21,166 nucleotides of DNA from Pigoraptor chileana (Eukaryota > Opisthokonta > Filasterea). Each line of letters begins with the position of its first letter. Positions within the stretch are counted from its first letter, which is position 1. The stretch covers positions 1 to 21,166 of the forward strand of contig CALSCR010000964.1 of assembly GCA_943704495.1 (NCBI GenBank). The letters are read 5' to 3'. Positions 10,091-19,300 of this stretch are shown here, in pieces. The notes beneath the pieces were generated by a model. That model saw only the letters and a program-made list of their open reading frames with translations, made no database searches and was not told the DNA's origin. The position numbers were made by a program, and so were the translations under genes.

Positions 10091-10296
10091 GCGCAAGCAC
10101 AGACTCACGGCACGGTTCCGCCCCAAGCACAACAGGTCGCAGTACCGACATCATCGCCCACTACCGTCTGAGATTAGACTGTAAAAAAGAATCTACCTGA
10201 CACAGAAATAAATTATTGAACCTCTTTCGATCAGAACCGGTACTTCATTGCTTCAGTGATCCTTCACCTCTCCAGTCAAAAGCCGATCGCCAGGGA

Positions 10297-13170
10297 ATGG
10301 TGGCCACACGTGCAGTCTCAGCTGCGCTTGTTGCCAGTGCAGTGCTCATAAGCCTTGCTCTGGCCGCACACGCCTCCCCTTCAAACGAGCAACGTCTCAC
10401 TCGTCGGGACGGGAAGCAGTGGGTCGTGGCGACATACGGCGAGTGCAGCGCAATGTGCAACGGTGGCATCAAGTCCCCTGCCACATACGAATGCCGCGAT
10501 GCGACCGGCGAGAATGTGCTTGACAGCTCTGAGTGCGAGCTGGTGAACAAGCCGCTGGAGAATGTCGCCTGCAACCAGGAAAAGTGTGCGTGGCAGGAGG
10601 TTGGGGATCCCACATGCACCGGCGTCTGTGGAGTTGGTTTCAAGATTATGTCGTTTGCGTGCTTCAGCCCCTACAACAAAATGGCGGTGAGTTGTCAACA
10701 CGTGATGCAGGTGATGTCGCATGCCAGTTGTTATAGCCTCACCTATATCGGATCATCAACGGCTGCCTGAAATCACTGCTCGAATATACGACGAAGCGTC
10801 TAATCCTGGTCTGATTTGCATTCCACCGCGGTTCCACACTGTCTTTCTATTGTCTCACAGGCCGTCGATGATAGCTTGTGCACTGGCGAAAAGCCCGACT
10901 CTGTTGCTGCGTGCGACCTTGCTGCATGCACGTGGTCTCCCGTATCCTCCGGAGAGTGCAGCGCTCCCTGTGGCGGAGGCACACAGACTGTCGCAGGCTT
11001 CGAGTGCCATGACGCCAATGGCGAGGTTGTTGAGGCAGAAAACTGCGTGTCTGTCACAAAGCCCGACACCAAAACAATGGACTGCAACGAGGATCAGTGC
11101 TTGTGGATGCCGACCGATGACGAGTCTGCATGCATGGGCGTGTGCGGCAAGGGCTCCAAGACAATTGCGTTTGTGTGCACCACACCCTACAACGACACGG
11201 GAGTGGTGGGTGTCGCGTCATGTTGTGTCGCCATTCCCACTTTGCTTAATATTTATCATTCAATCATTCATCGGTTGGTCCGACACACTCGTGTCGATAG
11301 TATGTGCGATAAACACTCATATCATCCTCTTCCCCTCCCCTCCCCCCGCCCCCCAACACACACACGCACACGCACACACGATCACATTACTTTGGCATTG
11401 GCAGGCTCTTCCGGAGGAGTTGTGCAAGGACGAAATGCCCGACACCACGGTCACTTGCAACCTCGATGTGCCCTGTGTGTGGTCTCCCAGTGCCTACGGC
11501 GCGTGCGATGCGCCCTGCGGGGGGGGGGTCCAGTCTGCCACCGAGTACACGTGCCAGACCCCCGCCGGTGAAGACATTGACGAGGAATATTGCGACGTTG
11601 ACAATCAGCCCGAGGAAGCGCCCACGCGCCCTTGCAACTCCGAGGCCTGTATGTACAAATACGGCCTCTACGGTTCGTGCAGCCGTTCATGCGGCGAGGG
11701 CACAAAGAAACGCACTGCAACGTGCATTGAGCCGTATGGTTCGAAAAAGGTGGGTTAACTTTGACCGTGTGTCGACGCCGCTTAGCCTCACTTGCCACAT
11801 TCCACAGACATGCCATCAGATGCGTTCAGTCAACTGCTGCATCTTGGCTTTCAAACGTCCGTTTTCTCGCTTCCTGACCAGCCTGTTCTCATGCCCTCTC
11901 CGGCGCTCTCCCCGAATTCAAACGCAGGTCGACGACTCATTCTGCGACAGCCTCGGCAAGCCCGTCCTGTCCACCAAGTGCACGGGCACGAACTGCGGCA
12001 CGTGGAGCGCTGGCGACGACTGGTCTGCCTGCACGTTGGAATGCAACGGTGGACAGCAGACAAACAAGTTTGAGTGCCGCGATGCAAACAAGAAGGTCCT
12101 TACTGACAGCCGATGCCTCGGCCCCAAGCCCGCCGACCTGAAGCGCAACTGTAACACCGGGGCGTGTGCGTGGGTTGTTGATACCTCGTCAGCGTGCAGC
12201 AAGAGCTGCGGACCTGGCACGCGCACCGTCACTTACAGGTGCAACAACCCCAACACAAACGCAAAGGTGAGAAACAAATTGCACTAATCGCGCTCATGAT
12301 CACCAGTCAGATGAATGTACGCTTTTTGAAATTTCGTATGTGTGTATGCGTGTGAGAGATGTAGAAAGAGAGTCATAGAGCGAGAGTGTGAATTGAATTG
12401 AGTGGTCAGATGTTGGGTGTATTATGAGCGTGCGGGAAGACTCTGGAGCGTGCGGCTCATTCTATTACAGCAGCTATTGCCATGCTTTCATAGAACAATG
12501 GCCTGTTGAGCACGCCACTACTTTCACTCATCGCTGCACACCTTGCCATGCATATGGATGCGTAATATATCCCAGGCAACGAGCGAGAAGTCGTGTCTTA
12601 CCGCGAAGCCCCCGACAACGCTCCCTTGCGTCAACAACCCTCCCTGCAGCTATGCCTGGAATGTCACCGGCTATGGTGCGTGCAGCATCGAGTGCAACGG
12701 TGGCACTCAGAAGCCCACCACATTCGTGTGTGTTCAAAGCACCGGAGGCGTTGTGAGCAGCACTCTCTGCGCCGGGAAGCCCAAACCAACCGCCACCAAG
12801 GCGTGCAATACCGCAAAGTGCCAATGGATCGTCGCCAAGCGCGGCGTATGCAAGGTTGTCCCAGGTGGCAAGAAGATGCAGACCGTCACATACTCGTGCA
12901 ATAATCCCAACGCGAAGAAGCCGGTGAGCGTGCGTCCGTTGTGTCGAATGTAATGCACATCCAACACAGCATTGTATCTGCCATTTGTTTGTCAAAGAGG
13001 ATATCACATTCGCGCAATTTTGACGCCTTGTTGGTTTATTATGGCTTTGATATGTTCTGCAGGCAACCAAGAGCACGCTCTGCCTTTCCCCCAAGCCTCC
13101 TGCATCTGTCCCCTGCAAAAGCATCATTGCGCGTGATTCAGAGGAGGCCGAAATGTCACCCGAGGCATAG
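10297..13170 (+). CDS. Secreted protein of tandem thrombospondin type-1-like modules, six exons
   Basis: Exons 10297-10686, 10861-11205, 11405-11749, 11928-12266, 12576-12923 and 13063-13170 join in one frame, with every intron in phase 0, giving about 624 residues. The ATG at 10297 opens a signal peptide (residues 1-27, ending AAHAS). Exons 2-5 have 115, 115, 113 and 116 codons and are copies of one another. Each holds a complete A module (W-x-x-x-Y/S-G-x-C-S-x-x-C-G-G-G) and the first part of a B module (C-x-W ... C-x-x-x-C-G-x-G ... PYN or NPN), with the intron always cutting just after that PYN/NPN. This gives about ten modules in five A/B pairs. The Cys pattern matches thrombospondin type-1 repeats of the ADAMTS/papilin kind, which act in extracellular adhesion and matrix binding. 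No protease or transmembrane segment is visible. The last B module has CKVVPGGKK where others have C-S-x-x-CG-x-G, so it lacks one Cys. The tail ends SEEAEMSPEA. Confidence 0.85.
11519..11528 (+). repeat. Coding G10 homopolymer
   Basis: Ten consecutive G in exon 3 of the thrombospondin-like gene encode the CGGG of the A module (TGC GGG GGG GGG GTC). The run keeps the frame as printed. It is a likely slippage site for both polymerase and sequencing. Confidence 0.9.
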
Positions 13171-13751
13171 ACATTGTTGTCATCGCTCTCCGCGCACGCG
13201 TAACATAAAAACAGTACAATATTTGCTTGATTGGCTGCATCAAAGTGGATATTCAAGCCGTCGTGTTTCTTGAAAGTCTCGCTGGTACTATCATCACGAT
13301 GGTGCTGCTCCGAAAACCCAATGAAAAGCTCACACGAGCGCATGTCAGTGAGTATCACTTATGTTCTTCTTGTACATAGCTTGACGTGGGGCACGTGGCG
13401 TCAAAACAAACGAGATATCGGCTGATTCGATGCCCCAATGGGGAGACTTCGCCCAATTTGGTAGTGTGATTGCCAATTAAAGCGCGGAGAGGCAGGGCGG
13501 CACTGACGCATACTGGCGCGCACACACCGACACACACACACACACACCGACAGAGACGCACACACATACACTCTCACTCACTCACTCACTGCCGGCGACC
13601 GAGAGACTTCACGCCTATTTGAGTTAATTCATCAGACTAGACAGTACATCGATCGGCTCAACTAGAGATGGTTGGTTGTGGGTTTACGCTGAGTTACCGT
13701 CAGAGCCGGTTTCAGACTTCCAACCACACTTGTCGCGTCTGATTAGCCAAA
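13171..13751. other. Intergenic spacer between two secreted-protein genes
   Basis: No exon is recognisable. The spacer contains an ACGT-type inverted repeat (13381-13404), CA and CACT microsatellites around 13520-13590, and the promoter of the following gene. No AATAAA is seen after the thrombospondin-like stop. Confidence 0.45.
13381..13404. promoter_or_regulatory. ACGT-core inverted repeat with a central E/G-box
   Basis: Arms TTGACG (13381-13386) and CGTCAA (13399-13404) are exact reverse complements and enclose a CACGTG at 13392-13397. TGACGTGG and CACGTGGCGTCA are typical targets of bZIP and bHLH factors. It lies about 350 bases upstream of the next ATG and about 210 bases after the preceding stop. 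Confidence 0.4.
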
Positions 13752-15513
13752 ATGGTATTCATTAGGGACTGTGCCCGCGCATTTGGTGTCGCGGGCATCT
13801 GGCTTTGTGTCGTCCTGGTGCTTCATTCGATTTCGGATGCATCAGGTTAGTGTCTCTATTATAAGAGCGGAGTGAGAATGCAATAGCCGGCTCCGGCGAT
13901 GCTACAAACAACGAGTCACAAAGCTGCAGTCAGACTGTGTAGCAAGTCGGCGCAGGCCAGTCAGTGTCAACTGGCTGAAATGACTTCTACTCGTCAAGTC
14001 ATATCAGTTACAAAAGTGACATGAAGACGGAGCGCTGACGTCTAATTCAAAGTGCTACATGTGTCACTCGCTCTTCTCGTTTTTTAAATCCAAACTGTGA
14101 GCAGCAAACCCTGGACATTCGTCTACATGTTTCTCTCTCTTCTCTTTTTTCTAAACTTTTTTATTTTATTATTATTTTCCAATTCAAACTGTGAGCAGCG
14201 AACCCAGCACCCGCGTTTGGCATGCTCGTTGGCGGGCAAATCGACCTTGCTTGTGTAACGTCAGAGCCGCTTGGACTCGTTACTCCGAAGACAACCACCG
14301 ACAGGTCGGGACCGGGGCTCACTTCCGTCCCTTTCTTTCGTTGCCATGCAATTCAAGAGCTTGGATCGAGCCAAGGCACTTACATCACGTGCACTGGAAA
14401 GTACTTGGCAAAGTCTATAGAAGACACCAACGCGATTCTCACTTATGAGTTTGAAGGTACCACTGTCGACGACAAAGCGCGCCTGGTCATCGCCATCACA
14501 GGATATTCAGACGTCAGCGTGAGTTGTTTTTATATCCGGACTGCAGTGTCCGGGCTGTGCTCCGATCCCCTCATGCATACTTAAGTTTAGATTGCGCTAG
14601 TCATCGCCACGTGTGAGTCATGCGTTGAGAAGGTCGCCGAATATGGGCAATGCAATTGGAATTGATAGGCCTGGTCTCAGCCTCAGAAGGAAATGGTTGC
14701 AATCTGCCGACATGCCTTATGCGGCACACCGGGAGACTTTACTCGGTGGCGGTATTGAATTGCCTCGAGTCCGGAGACCAGGCTGATGAAAGGGCCGGCC
14801 GTTTGATCCATGTGCCCCTGCACTTTGGCCGGATAAAACACTTCGGTGGCCGGACTGGCTTTGAAGTCCAGCTCAGTCTGACTTGTCTGGCAGTTATACT
14901 TTTGATGTATGCTTGCAAGCACTGGCATAATTTCTCCTGATCCATTCACTGATGTGTTTTGATCTATGTATATATTTCAATCGATATTATTCTTCTACTT
15001 TCTGCGCACAGATCAAACTGTCCAAAGAAATGGGGAACGAGCCTGGCGCAATTGAGATTGCATCGTGGTCGCAAAGGGGGTTCACTGGTGACGGTCAGGC
15101 CTATTCGGACACAAATAAAGACCTCGGCCACTCGGATCATATGGCGTGCCGCGCAACTCTCCGTGCATTGAGCTCGCCGTGGGAGGATAATGTCCGTAGC
15201 TAAGCCGAGCTGTTCGAGCGTTGCCCCTCGTGCACTGCCAGGCACGGCTGGCCAAAGCTGGTCTCTTCAGACTCAGCGGAAGTTCTGTGAGAATGAAGTC
15301 CTTCAGTGACGAAATGCCAGTCTTCTTAACGACGCTACCAACCGGCGGCGCCGGCAATCTGTTTTGGATCGTACTAATATTACTAGATGTTCATCTGCGC
15401 GTGCTAACATTATGGCCGATACAGTGGTGCTTGATGGGTTTGCTACTGAACTATGATGAACTGTGATTTGACAGGGAAGGTACTACTCGCTTCTAGATCA
15501 TCATGGAATCTGA
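13752..15513 (+). CDS. Small secreted protein of unknown family, probably five exons
   Basis: Exon 1 (13752-13845) has ATG in context AAAATGG and encodes a signal peptide (MVFIRDCARAFGVAGIWLCV then VLVLHSISDAS). Its donor is GTTAGT in phase 1. Exon 2 (14199-14518) encodes ANPAPAFGMLVGGQIDLACV and then about 85 residues, ending at GTGAGT in phase 0. Exon 3 starts at 15012 after CACAG and encodes IKLSKEMGNEPGAIEIASWS. It could end at a stop at 15201-15203. Alternatively, a GTGGGA donor at 15179 and CAG at 15270 join it in phase 2 to 15271-15370 (SSVRMKSFSDEMPVFLTTLP), then perhaps to 15475-15513, which ends in TGA. The five-exon version is about 239 residues. I do not recognise the family; the strand-rich look and the neighbour suggest a beta-sandwich. 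Exons 1-3 are more secure than 4-5. Confidence 0.5.
14091..14204 (+). repeat. Direct duplication of a 3' splice site
   Basis: CAAACTGTGAGCAGCAAACC at 14091-14110 recurs at 14185-14204 with one change, 94 bases later. Each copy follows a T-rich tract and contains the same GAGCAG acceptor. The downstream copy leads into exon 2 of the small secreted protein in the correct phase. The upstream copy also begins Ala-Asn-Pro but runs into a stop after about 15 codons. Confidence 0.75.
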
Positions 15514-16335
15514 TCGCCGACGTAGATGCGGTTCCTAAAGTGCTATAAAACTTGTCATCGTCAACTCCTGGATCCGGCTCCGACCCGGACTCGGACTGCA
15601 CTGACGCGATCGGTGCCGGTGTCCGAGGCAAAGCGGGACGCTTGAGCACTGAGCCGGCCGATGTACTGTGATGGGAGGCTTCGGCTCGGTTGCAGTGCGC
15701 CGTTCATGTGCTCTTTCGCGGGAAGCCCGGGAAACGGCCCGAGTTTTTGCAAGTGAATCCGTTCTGACCAAGGGCAGTACCCTTGGTTCTGACGCTGTCG
15801 GTCGGATGGTACATAGTGCCAAGTACAACGACCCTTGGCAGTACTGAGCCCGGCGCCTTTTTTTTCGTTTTGGGTTGGCAGCCGGCTCCAGGTGCTAGCA
15901 AGGGTACTGCACCCTTGGGATATGGAAGCTGCCCTCCAAATTAGGATAAAATGCCATTATATTACCAAAGATGGAATTTGTATAATATACCCTTGCCATT
16001 TGTGGGTATCCTGCCGTCCGGACACGTATTGACACAGTTGCGGTATCGTTCTGCCACGTCGGTCCTATGTTGAGCTGAATGGCAAGCGAATGTTGAGGTG
16101 AGACACATAATGTCCCGTTGTTTTCAGTGCCTGTTGGGATGGAGCTTCATGATCTGATGCATGCGCCCATATACATGCCCTGACGCATACGACAAAAGCA
16201 GACGCAGTTGTCTGCAATGTACGGCATTGATCCCCTGACAGTGAAGCCCTCTCGCAAACACAATGCGTCCAGCTTTGTACGCAATAGCTTGAATCGTTCA
16301 TAAATCTGCTTTTGGCAGCTTCGGAGTCATAGGCG
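15514..16335. other. Intergenic stretch with several short palindromes
   Basis: No exon is recognisable on either strand, although minus-strand frames stay open in a G+C-rich part (about 15550-15830). A perfect inverted repeat CCAAGGG-CAGTA-CCCTTGG at 15768-15786 is flanked by GTTCTGAC on both sides. A second, CAAGGG-TACTGC-ACCCTTG, lies at 15899-15917. Related CCCTTGGCAGTACTG is at 15832-15846 and ACCCTTGCC at about 15989. These may be regulatory sites or remains of a small transposon. Confidence 0.45.
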
Positions 16336-19300
16336 ATGACGGCCTACAGGAAGCCCGTTCCGTTTGCGCTCTGGACCATCCGCACGTGCCTTGTCGTGGT
16401 GTGCATATCGAGGCTCTCAGAATGCTGTCGAATGCAAGGTGAGAGCGGGATAGTCACTGCAGCAGCTGCAAGTGGTGTGGCTGCGCTGACGATAGCCGGT
16501 CAGTGTGCCGTGGACATTCAGTCAGTACTTTCATTGATGCGCATAATAGCATATGAATGTGCGATTCTGCCAACTATACACACAATACCACACAATACGA
16601 CACAAAAACACACACACAGACGCCAACCACACCACACAGCATGTATGCATCCACTCAGGCATACCACACCATGCTACACCTCACCGGACAACATATGTGC
16701 ATACACACACCAAAATCATATCATGCCTTACACAAAAGACAATGCAACACACAAGGCAATACAATACACGACACAATACAACACATATGCATGGACATCA
16801 CCACCAAACCAAACATACTACATAACACAGTTACGCAATACTGACGGATACACTCTCTCGAATGGCAGCGTCGAGCGTCGCCCGCCCCTTCCAGAAGACT
16901 GTGCTTGCGGGCAGCGACGCGGGCACGTTCGACATGTTCAGCGAGCCGCTTTACAAGGGAGTGCTCAAGGGGAATCTCGCCTCAGTCCTGTTCGACTCGT
17001 TTTCGGCAGATACCTCCAGTATGTGCCACGTTCGATACTTTGATTGTTCCCCATAGTTTATGCACTGTTGATGTTGCATGCGTATTCGCACGATCATATA
17101 TTTTATTTCTTAAATGACTGCTATACATATTCCGGCACCCTCACTTCATCCGTCTCACGACAACGGGCCAAACCATCTCTCTCGACCTTCCGATATGCGC
17201 TGCCCATGACACACAACAGCATTCAAGGTCCCTCAGCTCCGCAGCGATGGTACTCTCCTCGGATCGTGTGCAGACGATTTCTCGCTCAATATGATACAGT
17301 TTGCCGCACCAAGCGGATTTCCCATTCCATATCGGCTGTCGGTGTCGGTGTGGTCGCCGTCCAATTTGACAACTGCATTCAGGGCCTTTCTTGTGCTGCA
17401 GCAACTGAACACAACCACGCCGAATCAGCGCTATTTTGCAGTGGGATGCGACTCGCCCGATGCCAACTACACAGTCCGTTACACAAACAAGGCTGCAGTG
17501 GTGAACGGTTCCCTGGGCGGCCTGTGCGTTCCCACCATTGCTGACCTCACGGCGCTTCTCCGCGGTGACACGGCGCCCTTCCGCGTGCGCGCTGCCCCCG
17601 TTGCTATGGTGCCCAACAGAAGGTACCAGCTATCGGTGAGGTTGGACAGAAACGAGGCTGTAATGGCCCTGACATTCACGGACAGTGGCCAGACTCCGGG
17701 CACCGTCACCCGCGTCGCGTCTCTGTCCGCAACGCTCCCGATATCTCTTGACCCTATGATGCCGGATGCAGTGCCAATCTATAGCTGGGGCGTTGCGGGA
17801 GGACTCTCCAAGGACGGCAACATTACCTGTTTGAGTGACCTTGTGCTCACTACACTCGGGCCTGTGGATCGGTGCGTGCGAAGAGAGGCCTTGCTTGCGC
17901 AGTGATTGGATGGGGATCCATTAGAGAAAACTGGTTGCCTCTGTCTCATATACGCACTCGCTCAATCGCACATAAACACACACACGCACACACACGTACA
18001 CACACATACACGCACACACACACGCACACACGTACATATACACACACATACACGCACACACACACACGCACACACGCACACATACACACACATACACACA
18101 CATACACACGCACACATACACACACATACACACACATACACACACACACACACACATACAGACACACACACACGCCTACACATACACAGCACACCACATA
18201 CAGCACAATGCACTCGGTGCCTCGTGACTGGTAGAATTCCTTGGATGATTGTCTCCTTCCCTATGACTGACAGCAATATCGCTCTACTTACCAGATACTA
18301 CGATGGCGAGGCTGCTTATGCGGGATTCAATAGCACATACTTGGAAAACTTCGAATCTGCGAATTCCACGGCCGCTGTTAATGGGACTGCAAATGATCCC
18401 CATGATATGCAGCCCGGCGGCGCACTATCGGATGTGTGGGTCCCTTGGGCGGTTGGTGATGGTGGGTGGCTCTGTATGGGCGATCATGTGTCCCCCGCTG
18501 TTGTCTGTATTTCACTAAATGGGCGCGCGCGTGTGTGTGCAAGTGCGTATATGTACACATACATCATATATTTGTGTGTTTGGCGGCTCGCGTGTGTGTG
18601 AAAGATTTACTGCACCCTTATCACTGCCGTGTTTCTGTGCCTGCGTCTGCAATCTTGGCGCTGCTGGTGATGTCTGACGATTCCTGTCCCTCTGTTGCGA
18701 TTCACGCTTGTGAAATAATGTGGACCGAACCCCACAGCCTCATGTACACTGTGCATTTTCCCCTATTTGCACATACACTCTCCGTCGGTGCCTCCCCCCG
18801 ACTGCCTTCAATATCTGACTCCAACCCCCTTAACTGGTTTTTCCTGCTACAGTCCAGTTTCGCAAGTTCAACATAACGTCGGTCCCCCTTCCCTCCGTCG
18901 AAGGTTGCAGTGCTGTAAGGTGTGTGTGCGTTTGCGTTGTGCTGGTTGTACTTTTTTATCGCTGTATTGTATGTAGCGCATGATAATGGGATTGCGCGTG
19001 ACGTGTCTCACAATGCGCTTTACGCCAAATCACCCTGCGTTGCCGGTCGTGACCAACAACACTCCCTGCCCCCTGACACCCGCGCACACTGGCACGTGAG
19101 CAGCCGAGGCCCATCGACTGCCAAGTTTCAGATGGGACTGCCGTCGGAGTGGCGGGCGAGAGCCTTGTTTGCATTTGGCGCGAATGGAACGGCGAGTTTT
19201 GGGTTTCTTCTGCGCGGCTACGCGGCCACGGACCGAACAAGCAGTGTGGGTGCCGTCCGATGCACCCGTATGGATGGCGGTGATTGCGTCGGCTTTAGTA

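Larger units (their letters stand above)
8990..10296. promoter_or_regulatory. Divergent promoter region of the PhoD and thrombospondin-like genes
   Basis: The two genes start head to head about 1.3 kb apart (PhoD ATG at 8989 minus, thrombospondin-like ATG at 10297 plus). No exon is recognisable between them. The region holds the individual candidate elements listed separately: a CRE palindrome, a CCAAT/GC-box pair, a repeated GATACAA motif, a TATA-like sequence and AC/CT microsatellites. Shared regulation is inferred from geometry only. Confidence 0.5.

Noticed and set aside
12528-13358. Minus-strand open frame of 276 codons
   Set aside because: It is antisense to thrombospondin-like exons 5 and 6, has no recognisable domain, and the plus-strand exons have clear Cys patterns and splice sites.
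14683-14949. Minus-strand open frame of 88 codons inside an intron of the small secreted gene
   Set aside because: Its composition looks somewhat protein-like, but there is no family match, no splice partner and no start context I trust.
15443-15901. Minus-strand open frames in the G+C-rich intergenic block as a transposon protein
   Set aside because: No transposase, reverse transcriptase or other catalytic motif is visible; the frames are short and overlap one another.
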